Positions 4,967-12,962 of a stretch of DNA of 16,724 bases are shown in pieces. A model generated the notes under the pieces. It was given only the letters and a program-made list of their open reading frames with translations. It ran no database searches and was not told where the DNA came from. This DNA comes from UBA2862 sp045637485 (GTDB taxonomy: Bacteria > Bacillota > Clostridia > Christensenellales > Aristaeellaceae). Positions within the stretch are counted from its first letter, which is position 1; each line of letters starts with the position of its first letter. The stretch spans positions 1-16,724 of the forward strand of contig JAZTZK010000073.1 of the NCBI GenBank assembly GCA_045637485.1. The letters are read 5' to 3'. The translations under genes were made by a program, and so were the position numbers.

Positions 4967-6949
4967 TTGGACCGCATGCGCCAGCTCGTGGATTGGCTGA
5001 ACGAGAAGAGCTATCAATACTATACCCTGGACGACCCGACGGTCTCCGACGCGGAGTACGACCGGCTGTACGACGAGCTGGTGAAGCTGGAGGCCGAGAC
5101 CGGCCAGAGGCTGCCGAATTCGCCCACCCGGCGGGTGGGCGGCGAGGTACTGCCGGGGTTCGAGCCCCACACCCACCTTGCGCGACTGTGGAGCATGGGC
5201 AAGGCCCAGTCCATCGAGGCGCTGGAGGATTGGGCGCGGCGGGCGGAAAAGCTGCGCCAGGAGGCCGTCGACAACGGCGCGAACCTGCCGCCCATCACCT
5301 ATGTGGTGGAGCACAAGTTCGACGGCCTGACCGTCAACCTGACCTATGAGGGCGGGCAGCTGGTGGGCGCGGCCACCCGGGGCAACGGCGTCACCGGCGA
5401 GGCGATACTGCCCCAGGTGCTGACCATACGCTCGATACCGCTGTCCATACCCTTCGCCGGGCGCATGGAGGTGCACGGCGAGGGCTTCATGCGCATCTCC
5501 GTGCTGGAGAAGTACAACGAGACGGCGAAGGAGCCGCTGAAGAACCCCCGCAACGCCCCCGCCGGCGCGCTGCGCAACCTTGACCCGAAGGTGACCGCCG
5601 ACCGCAACCTGAGCGCCTGCTTCTACGACGTGGGCTACATCGAGGGGCGGTCCTTCAGGACCCAGCACGAGATGCTGGACTTCCTGCGGGAGAACCGCTT
5701 TCCGGTGTCCGGATGCGAGATCGATGCGAAGACGCTGGACGAGGCGGTCGCCGCCGTGCGCCGTATCGAGGAGGGCCGGGGCGCTCTGGACTACGACATC
5801 GACGGGGCCGTGATCAAGATCGACGATTACGCCACCCGGAATGTCCTGGGCTACACCGACAAGTTTCCACGCTGGGCCGTGGCCTACAAGTTCGAGGCCG
5901 AGGAGATGACCACCGAGCTGCTGGCCGTGGACTGGCAGATCGGGCGCACCGGCAAGCTGACCCCGGTGGCGAAGGTGGCTCCGGTGGAGCTGGCCGGGGC
6001 CACGGTGCGCCAGGCCACGCTGAACAACTGGCAGGACATCCAGCGCAAGCGGGTGAAGCTGGGCGCGCGGGTGTGGATACGTCGCTCCAACGAGGTCATC
6101 CCCGAGATCATGGGCAGGGTGGAGGAGTACAGCGAGGGCGAGCGCGACGTGGTGAAGCCGGAGGTCTGTCCCAGCTGCGGCGCGGCGCTGGTGGAGCGCG
6201 GGGCGCACCTGTTCTGTCCCAACCGGGACGGCTGCACGCCCCAGATCGTGATGCGGCTTTCCCACTTCGCCAGCCGCGACGCCATGGACATTGACACCTT
6301 CTCTGAGAAGACCGCCCGCCAGCTGGTGGACGCGGGGCTCGTGCAGGAGGCGGACCAACTGTACAGCCTCGACAAGGCGCGGCTCTGCGCCCTGGAGCGC
6401 TTCGGCGAGAAGAAGGCCGACAACCTATTGAGCGCCATTGAGAGGAGCAAGACCTGTCGGCTGGACAGCTTCATCTACGCCCTGGGCATCCCCAACATCG
6501 GCACCAAGACGGCCCGGGACCTGGCGGGGCGCTTCGGCAGCGTGGAGGCGCTGCGCGGGGCCACCGGTGAGGCGCTGACCGCCATGGACGACGTGGGCGA
6601 CATCGTGGCGGATTCCGTGGTCTCGTTCTTCGCCGATCCCGCCAACAACCGCCTGGTGGACGCGCTGCTGGCCGCGGGCGTCGCCCCGGAGTGGACGGTG
6701 AAGGATACCTCCGAGGGCCCCTTCGCGGGCATGACCGTGGTGGTCACCGGCACGCTCGCCGCGATGGGCCGAAGTGAGGCCGAGGCCGCCATCCGGGACG
6801 GCGGCGGCAAGGCGGCGGGCAGCGTCTCGAAGAAGACCAGCCTGGTGGTGGCCGGGGAGAACGCCGGCAGCAAGCTGGCGAAGGCGCAGGCGCTGGGGGT
6901 GAAGGTGATCGGGGAGGCGGCGTTTCTGGAGCTGCTGGGACGTCTTTAA
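4967..6949 (+). CDS. ligA: NAD-dependent DNA ligase LigA
   Basis: Seals nicks in DNA using NAD+, needed for Okazaki fragment joining and repair. 660 residues, normal for LigA. Order: Ia domain with YYTLDDPTVSDAEYDRLYDEL (about 18-38); adenylation domain with the AMP-accepting Lys117 in EHKFDG; OB-fold region including IGRTGKLTPVA; four-Cys zinc finger (Cys401, Cys404, Cys417, Cys423); helix-hairpin-helix repeats including ALGIPNIGTKTA (about 505-516); BRCT domain from about 584 to the end. The start is taken as TTG at 4967, eight bases after GGGGAGG, giving MDRMRQLV; GTG at 4961 is too close to that site and ATG at 4976 too far. The usual SLxNAF motif reads SMGKAQ (76-81), marking a divergent LigA. 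Its leader is interrupted by a MITE. Confidence 0.95.
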   Translation: MDRMRQLVDWLNEKSYQYYTLDDPTVSDAEYDRLYDELVKLEAETGQRLPNSPTRRVGGEVLPGFEPHTHLARLWSMGKAQSIEALEDWARRAEKLRQEAVDNGANLPPITYVVEHKFDGLTVNLTYEGGQLVGAATRGNGVTGEAILPQVLTIRSIPLSIPFAGRMEVHGEGFMRISVLEKYNETAKEPLKNPRNAPAGALRNLDPKVTADRNLSACFYDVGYIEGRSFRTQHEMLDFLRENRFPVSGCEIDAKTLDEAVAAVRRIEEGRGALDYDIDGAVIKIDDYATRNVLGYTDKFPRWAVAYKFEAEEMTTELLAVDWQIGRTGKLTPVAKVAPVELAGATVRQATLNNWQDIQRKRVKLGARVWIRRSNEVIPEIMGRVEEYSEGERDVVKPEVCPSCGAALVERGAHLFCPNRDGCTPQIVMRLSHFASRDAMDIDTFSEKTARQLVDAGLVQEADQLYSLDKARLCALERFGEKKADNLLSAIERSKTCRLDSFIYALGIPNIGTKTARDLAGRFGSVEALRGATGEALTAMDDVGDIVADSVVSFFADPANNRLVDALLAAGVAPEWTVKDTSEGPFAGMTVVVTGTLAAMGRSEAEAAIRDGGGKAAGSVSKKTSLVVAGENAGSKLAKAQALGVKVIGEAAFLELLGRL

Positions 6950-6983
6950 ATTTCCGCGCCCTATATGCAAACCCCCGATGATG

Positions 6984-6992
6984 TGATATAAT
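6984..6992 (+). promoter_or_regulatory. Extended -10 promoter of the yicC cluster
   Basis: TGA followed by a perfect TATAAT (6987-6992) gives an extended -10; the hexamer 17 bp upstream (TATGCA) matches the -35 consensus only partly. Start would be near 6999, about 45 bases before yicC. No hairpin separates ligA from this promoter, so read-through from ligA is possible. Confidence 0.6.
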
Positions 6993-7043
6993 GGGGTATA
7001 AGGGATATTATGCCGCGCAGCGCGGGTGAAGGGAGACGGTGGT

Positions 7044-7922
7044 ATGCACAGCATGACGGGCTATGGGCGCGCGTCTGTGGAGATCGAGGGCCGACAGATG
7101 ACCGTGGAGGTCAAGAGCGTCAACCATCGCTTTCTGGACATCTCCTTCAGGATGCCCCGAAACCTGATGTTCCTGGAGGACGCGGCCCGCAAGGCCATCG
7201 GCGCGCGGCTGGCCCGGGGACACGTGGACGTGTTCGTGACCTATCGCAACCTGCGCACCGACGCCCGCACCGTCCAGGTGGATGAGGCGCTGTTCACGGC
7301 CTATGTGGACGCGCTGTGCAAGCTTCGGGGGGCCATCGGGCCGGACCTGCGGGACGACCGGACGCTGATGGGCATCGCCCACATGCCCGACGTGATGATC
7401 GTGACCGAGGCCGAGGAGGACCAGGACGCCGTCAGGGCGCTGCTGGAGGCGGCGCTGGGCCAGGCGCTGGACGCGCTGTGTGCGATGCGCGCCCGGGAGG
7501 GCGAGGCCATTCGGGACGACTTGAACGGTCGGGTGGACGCCATCGAGCGCATGACCGCCGAGGTGGAGGCGCGCTATCCCCAGACCGTCGAGGCCTACAC
7601 CCAGCGGCTTCGGGCCGCGATGGAGGAGCTGGCGGGCAGCGGCGTCGATGAATCCCGGCTGATGATGGAGGTGGCCGTGATGGCCGACCGCAGCGCCATC
7701 GCCGAGGAGACCGTGCGCCTGCAAAGCCACATCCGGCAGCTGCGCGCCGTGTTCCGGTCTCCCGAGCCCATCGGGCGGCGCGTGGATTTCATCGTGCAGG
7801 AGCTCAACCGGGAGGTCAACACCATCTCGTCCAAGTCACAGGACATCCCCATCACCCAGCTGACCGTGGACATGAAGGCGGAGATCGAAAAGCTGCGCGA
7901 GCAGGTGCAGAACATCGAATGA
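7044..7922 (+). CDS. yicC: YicC/YloC family endoribonuclease
   Basis: 292 residues. The family (YicC in Escherichia coli, YloC in Bacillus subtilis) acts as an endoribonuclease in RNA turnover. The N terminus SMTGYGRA followed by VEVKSVNHRFLD (about residues 24-35) and the C terminus with GRRVDFIVQELNREVNTI and a closing EKLREQVQNIE are the family signatures; the C-terminal half is the DUF1732 region. Start is ATG at 7044 with GGGAG about eight bases upstream; an in-frame GTG at 7026 lacks a ribosome site. First gene of a long plus-strand cluster with its own extended -10 promoter. Its stop codon overlaps an in-frame ATG (ATGA) of the gmk reading frame, although the more likely gmk start lies 41 bases further on. 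In many Firmicutes remA lies between yicC and gmk; here it does not. Confidence 0.93.
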   Translation: MHSMTGYGRASVEIEGRQMTVEVKSVNHRFLDISFRMPRNLMFLEDAARKAIGARLARGHVDVFVTYRNLRTDARTVQVDEALFTAYVDALCKLRGAIGPDLRDDRTLMGIAHMPDVMIVTEAEEDQDAVRALLEAALGQALDALCAMRAREGEAIRDDLNGRVDAIERMTAEVEARYPQTVEAYTQRLRAAMEELAGSGVDESRLMMEVAVMADRSAIAEETVRLQSHIRQLRAVFRSPEPIGRRVDFIVQELNREVNTISSKSQDIPITQLTVDMKAEIEKLREQVQNIE

Positions 7923-7963
7923 TCATCGGGGATTCCGATACTGAAGAAGGGGTGACGCGCACA

Positions 7964-8602
7964 ATGGCGAAGCGAGGCAGGCTGTTTGTCATTTCCGGCC
8001 CGGCAGGCGCGGGCAAGACCGAAATTGTCAAGAAACTGTTGCGGCAGCATCCGGACGTCAGGCTGTCCGTATCCTGCACCACCCGCGCGCCGAGGCCCGG
8101 CGAGGTGGACGGCGTCAATTATCACTTTGTCAGCGAGGAGCGCTTCCGGGCGCTGATCGACGAGGGTGCCTTCTACGAGTGGGCCCATGTGCACCAGAAC
8201 CACTACGGCACCCTGAAATCCACCGTGCAGCAGGAGCTGGCCCTGGGGCACGACCTGATCCTGGAGATCGATGTGCAGGGCTGCCTGCAGGTCATGGCCC
8301 AGGATGCCAGCGTGACGGGCATATTCATCTGCCCGCCCAGCCGGGAAAACCTGGAGCAGCGCCTGCGCAGCCGGGGCACGGAGACGGAGGAATCCATCCG
8401 CGTGCGGCTCAACAACGTCGCCAAGGAGGTGGCCACGGCGTATCAGTACCACTACGTGATCATCCACCAGGACTGGAGCGTGGAGCCCCGGGCGCTGGAG
8501 ATCGCCACCGAGGAGGTCTATGCGGTGATCGCCACCCGCCGCCTGGAGCTTGAAAACCGCAGGGACTTTCTGGACGCGCTCAGCGCGTCGCTGAGATCAT
8601 AA
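7964..8602 (+). CDS. gmk: Guanylate kinase
   Basis: Phosphorylates GMP (and dGMP) with ATP to GDP, essential for GTP supply. 212 residues. P-loop GPAGAGKT at residues 12-19, GMP-binding segment SCTTRAPRPGEVDGVNYHF, then YEWAHVHQNHYGT and ILEIDVQG, the usual order in Gmk. A lid with Arg residues (ENLEQRLRSRGTETEE) follows. The start at ATG 7964 gives the normal short N terminus MAKRGRLFVISGP; AGGGG stands 11 bases upstream. The reading frame is open back to an ATG at 7919 that overlaps the yicC stop, which would add 15 residues unlike the family, so a coupled longer form cannot be excluded. Downstream neighbour rpoZ follows after 32 bases, a common gmk-rpoZ pairing. Confidence 0.94.
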   Translation: MAKRGRLFVISGPAGAGKTEIVKKLLRQHPDVRLSVSCTTRAPRPGEVDGVNYHFVSEERFRALIDEGAFYEWAHVHQNHYGTLKSTVQQELALGHDLILEIDVQGCLQVMAQDASVTGIFICPPSRENLEQRLRSRGTETEESIRVRLNNVAKEVATAYQYHYVIIHQDWSVEPRALEIATEEVYAVIATRRLELENRRDFLDALSASLRS

Positions 8603-8634
8603 AACCGACCGAATTCTGTTTGGAGGAATGCAAT

Positions 8635-8850
8635 ATGATGACCGAACCCCCCATCGGTGAGCTGCTTGAAAAGGTTGACTGCCGCTACACGCTGGCTGTG
8701 GAGGCATCGAAGCGCGCCCGCGAGATCATCGCCGGCAGCCTGCCGCTGATCGACACCAAGGAAACCAAGCCGCTTTCCATCGCCATCGAGGAAATCAACC
8801 GCAAGCTGATCACCTACAGCCGCGACGAGGAAGCGGAAGAAGAGGCGTAA
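8635..8850 (+). CDS. rpoZ: RNA polymerase omega subunit
   Basis: 71-residue omega subunit that helps the beta-prime subunit fold and join RNA polymerase. The core matches the family: PPIGELLEKVDCRYTLAVEA then SKRAREI, and KPLSIAIEEINRKLITY, followed by an acidic tail. The start is ATG at 8635, with GGAGG eight bases upstream; a TTG at 8620 would put that site inside the gene and an ATG directly after (8638) is slightly further away. It sits in its classic place between gmk and coaBC. Confidence 0.92.
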   Translation: MMTEPPIGELLEKVDCRYTLAVEASKRAREIIAGSLPLIDTKETKPLSIAIEEINRKLITYSRDEEAEEEA

Positions 8851-8880
8851 GGGCGATATCAAGTCAGTCATAGCGAAGTC

Positions 8881-8914
8881 AACAGCGAAACCCGAATTTT
8901 CGGTTTCGCCTGTT
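8881..8914 (+). other. Imperfect hairpin between rpoZ and coaBC
   Basis: AACAG (8881-8885) pairs with CTGTT (8910-8914), CGAAAC (8886-8891) with GTTTCG (8903-8908), and CCGAA with TTCGG around a two-base loop, with single-base bulges. No T-run follows. It lies in the only long gap (101 bases) of this part of the cluster; it may be a processing or pausing site rather than a terminator. Confidence 0.35.
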
Positions 8915-8951
8915 GTGCTGTCCGGGAATAATAGCTGGGAGAGGGACATCC

Positions 8952-10133
8952 ATGCTCAAAGACAGACGCATAGTGCTGGGCGTGACCGGTGGCATCGCGG
9001 CCTACAAGGCCTGCGACCTGGTCTCGCGGCTCAAAAAGCAGGGGGCGCAGGTGCGCGTGGTGCTGACCGCCAACGCCGTTAAATTCGTGCCGCCGCTGAC
9101 CTTTGAAACCCTCAGCGGCAATCCCGTGGTCACCGATACCTTCGAGCCCAGGAAGTCCCTGGAGCACATCTCGCTGGCAAAGTGGGCGGACGCCTTCGTC
9201 ATCGCTCCGGCCTCGGCGAACTGCCTGGCGAAGCTGGCAAACGGCATCGCCGACGATCTGCTGTCCACCACGGCCCTGGCCATGACCGCGCCGCTGCTCA
9301 TCGCCCCGGCCATGAACGCAAACATGTGGCGGCATGCGGCCACCCAGGCGAATTTCAGGACGCTGACGCAGCGCGGGGCGAAGGCGGTAGGGCCCATGTC
9401 GGGCCACCTGGCCTGCGGGGACGACGACGTGGGCCGCATGGCTGAGCCCGGGCAGATCGTGGAGGCGCTGGACGCCCTGCTCAATCCCCGGCGGGATTTC
9501 GCGGGCAGGCATGTGCTGGTGACCGCCGGGCCCACCGTGGAGCGCATCGACCCGGTGCGCTACATCACCAACCGCTCCACCGGCAAGATGGGCTATGCCA
9601 TCGCTGAGGCCGCCCGGGACAGGGGGGCCGAGGTGGTCCTCGTCTCCGGTCCGGTGAACCTGGCCGCGCCGACGGGCATGGAGGTCGTGAAGATCGAATC
9701 CAGCGCCCAGCTGTGCCAGGCGGTGCTGGCCCGGGGCGACTGGGCGGATGTGGTGATCCAGGCTGCCGCCCCGGCCGATTTCACCCCGGCGCAGGTATCT
9801 GACAGCAAGATCAAGAAGACCGGCGAGGGCATGGTGCTGGAGCTGAAGAACACCACCGATATCGCCCGCACGTTGGGCGAGCGGAAGCGCCAGGGGCAGG
9901 TCCTGGTGGCCTTCGCAGCGGAAACCGACCGGGTTCTGGAAAACGCGAAGGGCAAGCTGGCGAAGAAGAACGCCGACCTGATCGTGGCTAACGACGTCAC
10001 CCGCGCTGACGCCGGCTTCGGTGTGGATACGAATGCCGTGACGCTGATCAGCCGCCAGGACGAACGGACCTTGCCCGTGATGTCCAAGCGTGAAGTGGCC
10101 GACGCCATACTGGACCGGGTGATCGAGCTGTGA
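8952..10133 (+). CDS. coaBC: Bifunctional CoaBC (phosphopantothenate-cysteine ligase / decarboxylase)
   Basis: Two consecutive steps of coenzyme A synthesis: CTP-dependent joining of 4'-phosphopantothenate with cysteine (CoaB) and FMN-dependent decarboxylation to 4'-phosphopantetheine (CoaC). 393 residues. CoaC half (about 1-180): GVTGGIAAYKA, catalytic His72 in LEHISLAKWAD, PAMNANMW with the conserved Asn122, and the active-site Cys155 in GHLACGDD. CoaB half (about 185-393): TAGPTVERIDPVRYITNRS, TGKMG, AAAPADF, SDSKIKK and AFAAETD. All key residues I can place are present. Start ATG at 8952 with GAGAGG seven bases upstream; an in-frame GTG at 8913 has no good ribosome site. Its stop overlaps the GTG of priA by four bases, implying translational coupling. 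Confidence 0.95.
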   Translation: MLKDRRIVLGVTGGIAAYKACDLVSRLKKQGAQVRVVLTANAVKFVPPLTFETLSGNPVVTDTFEPRKSLEHISLAKWADAFVIAPASANCLAKLANGIADDLLSTTALAMTAPLLIAPAMNANMWRHAATQANFRTLTQRGAKAVGPMSGHLACGDDDVGRMAEPGQIVEALDALLNPRRDFAGRHVLVTAGPTVERIDPVRYITNRSTGKMGYAIAEAARDRGAEVVLVSGPVNLAAPTGMEVVKIESSAQLCQAVLARGDWADVVIQAAAPADFTPAQVSDSKIKKTGEGMVLELKNTTDIARTLGERKRQGQVLVAFAAETDRVLENAKGKLAKKNADLIVANDVTRADAGFGVDTNAVTLISRQDERTLPVMSKREVADAILDRVIEL

Positions 10134-12355
10134 GGTACGCCCAGGTGATCGTGGACCTGTCCGCCGAGGCGCTGGACCGGGTGTTTTCCTACATTGTGCC
10201 CGAGGGCATGGACGTTGCGCCCGGTCAGCTCGTCTCGGCGCCCTTTGGTCCGCGTACGGTCGAGGGCTTCGTGGTGTCCCTTACGGATGCCTGCGACGTT
10301 CCCGTGGAGAAGCTGAAGCCGCTGATCCGGCCCGTGCGGGCGGAGCCGGTGGTGCTGCCGGACCTGATGGCGCTGGCGGAGTGGATGCACGTGCGCTACC
10401 TGTGCAACCTGGTGGACGCCCTGCGGCTGATGCTGCCGCCTCAGATGCGGGGCGGCAGGATCCATGAAAAGACGCAGAGACGGGCGCGCCTTGTACTTTC
10501 AGGGGAAGCGCTGGAGGATTTCATCGATAACAACCGCCGCGCCCCGAAGCAGCTGGAGGTGATCGAGGCGCTTCGGGGCGGGGAAGTGGAGACGGTGAAG
10601 CTGAACGCAAACGCGCTGCAGGGACTGGTGAAGAAGGGCGCGGTCGAAATCTGCGAGGGCCAGATCCGGCGCACACCCCCGGCGCTGGCGGACGACAGGC
10701 ACACCGTGGATCCGGACCCCATGCCCGAGCAGGCGGCGGCGGTGAAACGGCTGACGGCGGCGCTGGAATCCGGTGGCGGTCGGTTTTTGCTCCACGGCGT
10801 CACCGGCAGCGGAAAGACTGAGGTCTATATTCGGCTGATAAGGCGGGCGCTGGAGCTGGGCCGCACGGCCATCGTGCTGGTGCCGGAGATCGCCCTGACG
10901 CCCCAGATGGTGGCCTGGCTGCACAGTCGCTTCGGCGGCGACGCGGCGGTGCTGCACTCGGCGCTGTCGGCGGGCGAGCGCTTCGACGAGTGGCAGCGCA
11001 TACGCTCCGGCGAGGCCCGGGTGGTGATCGGGGCGCGAAGCGCCGTATTCGCGCCGCTGGAGAACATCGGCGTGATCGTGGTGGACGAGGAGCACGAGAC
11101 CACCTACCAGTCCGACCGGCGTCCCCGCTACGACGCCCGGGAGGTGGCCTGGAAGCGGGCCGCGCAGCACGGGGCGGTGCTTGTGCTGGGCAGCGCCAGG
11201 CCGTCGGTTTCCACTTACATGCGGGCGATGCCGGGGGTGCGGCCGGAAAACCGACTGGAGCTGATCGAGCTGCGCCAGCGGGTGAAGGGCAGGCCGCTGC
11301 CCGAGGTGGAAGTCGTGGACATGCGGGGCGAGTTTGAGCGGGGCAATCGCTCGATCTTCAGCGCCCGGCTGTCCGCGGAGCTGCGCAGGTGCCTGGACGA
11401 GGGCCACCAGGCCATGCTGTTCATCAACCGCCGGGGCCACTCCACCTTCGTGTCCTGCCGCGCCTGCGGCTATGTGGTCCGGTGCGACCAGTGCGACGTG
11501 ACCATGACCTGGCACCAGGCGGAGAACGCCCTGCGCTGCCACTACTGCGGAAGGACGCTGCCGCCCCCGAAGCAGTGTCCCCAGTGCGGCAGCGGCTACA
11601 TCAAGTACTTCGGCGCGGGCACCCAGAGGGTTCAGGAGGAGGTGCGCCGACTGTTCCCCGATGCCAGGGTGGCTCGCATGGACGTGGACACCACCCGCCA
11701 GAAGGACGCCCATGCCCGGATACTTGGCCGCTTTCGCAGCGGCGAGGCCAACGTGCTGGTGGGTACACAGATGATCGCCAAGGGGCTGGACTTTCCCAAT
11801 GTGGCGCTGGTGGGCGTGGTGGCGGCGGACCTGTCGCTGAACCTGCCGGACTACCGCAGCGCGGAGCGCACCTTCCAGCTGATCACCCAGGTGGCCGGTC
11901 GCGCCGGGCGGGCCGAGGTGCCCGGGCGGGTGGTCGTGCAGACCTATGACCCGGACCACTATGGCATCCGGCTGGCCGCTGCCCAGGACTACCGGGCCTT
12001 CTACACCCGGGAGAGCGCCTATCGTCGCCAGGCGATGTACCCGCCCTTCACGGTGATCGCCCGAATCGTGTACAGCGGCAGGGACGCCGACGCGGTGAAG
12101 GCCGCGGCGTTGGCCGACGAGGCGCGGCTGGGGGCGTTTCTGGATGGGACCGGCGCGCGGGCCGACGCCATACAGCTGGCGGCGGCGGAGGCGCCCATCC
12201 GGCAGATCCGGGGGGAATACCGCTGGCAGCTGCTGCTGAAGCTCTACTTCAAGGCCGATCTGGACGCCGTCGAGGCGCGTATGCAGGCCCTGGCCGACGC
12301 CGCCCCGGAGGGCGTGCGCTCGGAGCTGGAGGTCAATCCGAACAATCTGTTTTGA
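10130..12355 (+). CDS. priA: Primosomal replication restart helicase PriA
   Basis: SF2 helicase that recognises stalled forks and reloads the replisome. 741 residues, as usual. N-terminal DNA-binding part starts YAQVIVD; Walker A GVTGSGKT at 223-230; DEEH box at 319-322; two zinc-binding clusters from eight cysteines beginning CRACG (Cys443, Cys446), then RCDQC (Cys452, Cys455), CHYCG and CPQCG; motif V-like GTQMIAKGLDFP; motif VI TQVAGRAGRA. GTG start at 10130 overlaps the coaBC stop (GTGA), so expression is coupled; no strong ribosome site of its own is seen. One oddity: helicase motif III reads GSARPS (354-359) where PriA usually has GSATPS. Confidence 0.95.
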   Translation: MRYAQVIVDLSAEALDRVFSYIVPEGMDVAPGQLVSAPFGPRTVEGFVVSLTDACDVPVEKLKPLIRPVRAEPVVLPDLMALAEWMHVRYLCNLVDALRLMLPPQMRGGRIHEKTQRRARLVLSGEALEDFIDNNRRAPKQLEVIEALRGGEVETVKLNANALQGLVKKGAVEICEGQIRRTPPALADDRHTVDPDPMPEQAAAVKRLTAALESGGGRFLLHGVTGSGKTEVYIRLIRRALELGRTAIVLVPEIALTPQMVAWLHSRFGGDAAVLHSALSAGERFDEWQRIRSGEARVVIGARSAVFAPLENIGVIVVDEEHETTYQSDRRPRYDAREVAWKRAAQHGAVLVLGSARPSVSTYMRAMPGVRPENRLELIELRQRVKGRPLPEVEVVDMRGEFERGNRSIFSARLSAELRRCLDEGHQAMLFINRRGHSTFVSCRACGYVVRCDQCDVTMTWHQAENALRCHYCGRTLPPPKQCPQCGSGYIKYFGAGTQRVQEEVRRLFPDARVARMDVDTTRQKDAHARILGRFRSGEANVLVGTQMIAKGLDFPNVALVGVVAADLSLNLPDYRSAERTFQLITQVAGRAGRAEVPGRVVVQTYDPDHYGIRLAAAQDYRAFYTRESAYRRQAMYPPFTVIARIVYSGRDADAVKAAALADEARLGAFLDGTGARADAIQLAAAEAPIRQIRGEYRWQLLLKLYFKADLDAVEARMQALADAAPEGVRSELEVNPNNLF

Positions 12356-12374
12356 CAATAGGGAAACCCGTAGC

Positions 12375-12391
12375 GGCGGCAATCTGCCGCC
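12375..12391 (+). other. Small hairpin between priA and def
   Basis: GGCGGCA (12375-12381) and TGCCGCC (12385-12391) form a perfect 7-bp stem with a three-base loop in the 67-base gap. No T-run of terminator length follows (ATCGTTTGATT). Could be a weak pause or processing site, or a remnant of a repeat. Confidence 0.4.
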
Positions 12392-12422
12392 ATCGTTTGA
12401 TTACTGTGTCGCGGAGGATAAT

Positions 12423-12962
12423 ATGGCAATTCGCAAGATCGTTGAGATGGACAAGGATGAGATACTGCGCAAGCATTCCAGAAAGGTGGTCAAGTTTGAC
12501 CGCCGGCTGGGCGTGCTGCTGGACGACATGGCCGACACCATGTACGAGGCCGACGGCGTGGGCCTGGCCGCGCCCCAGGTGGGCGTGCTGAAGCGGGTTG
12601 TGGTCATCGACGTGGGCGAGGGACTGATCGAGCTGGTGAACCCCGAGATACTTTGGAGCGAGGGGGAGGTCATCGGCCCGGAGGGCTGCCTGTCCGTGCC
12701 GGGGCGGCGGGGCACCGTCAAGCGCCCAGAGAAGGTGCGCGTGCACGCCCAGGACCGCAAGGGTAACCACATCGAGGTGGAGGGCGAGGGCCTGCTGGCC
12801 GTCTGCCTGTGCCATGAGCTGGACCACCTGGACGGCGTGCTCTACGTGGACAAGATGATAGAGGACGTCACCGAGCAGATGCTGAAGGAAGAGCAGGAAG
12901 CGCGGGAGAGGCAGGCGGCGCAGGAAAAGCAGGCAATGGAAGAAAAGGAAGAAAAGGCGTGA
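12423..12962 (+). CDS. def: Peptide deformylase
   Basis: Metalloenzyme that removes the formyl group from the N-terminal methionine of new proteins. 179 residues. The three family motifs are intact: GVGLAAPQVG (45-54), EGCLSVPG with metal ligand Cys89, and HELDH (131-135) with both metal-binding histidines and the catalytic Glu. Start ATG at 12423 with GGAGG five bases upstream. The last 30 or so residues are an extra, highly charged Glu/Lys/Gln-rich tail, probably helical, beyond the catalytic core. The stop overlaps the fmt GTG start (GTGA); def and fmt act in sequence on the same formyl-methionine cycle. Confidence 0.95.
   Translation: MAIRKIVEMDKDEILRKHSRKVVKFDRRLGVLLDDMADTMYEADGVGLAAPQVGVLKRVVVIDVGEGLIELVNPEILWSEGEVIGPEGCLSVPGRRGTVKRPEKVRVHAQDRKGNHIEVEGEGLLAVCLCHELDHLDGVLYVDKMIEDVTEQMLKEEQEARERQAAQEKQAMEEKEEKA

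Noticed and set aside
4844..6358. 504-codon open frame on the minus strand across the MITE and ligA
   Set aside because: Lies opposite an intact LigA; the translation is low-complexity without recognisable domains and without a ribosome site.
7919..7963. Upstream ATG of gmk overlapping the yicC stop as the gmk start
   Set aside because: Would add 15 residues not typical of guanylate kinase; the ATG at 7964 gives the normal N terminus. Not fully excluded.
10499..12382. 627-codon open frame on the minus strand across priA
   Set aside because: Antisense to a fully recognisable PriA. Such frames are expected in GC-rich coding DNA; the translation is His/Gly/Arg-rich and has no family motifs.
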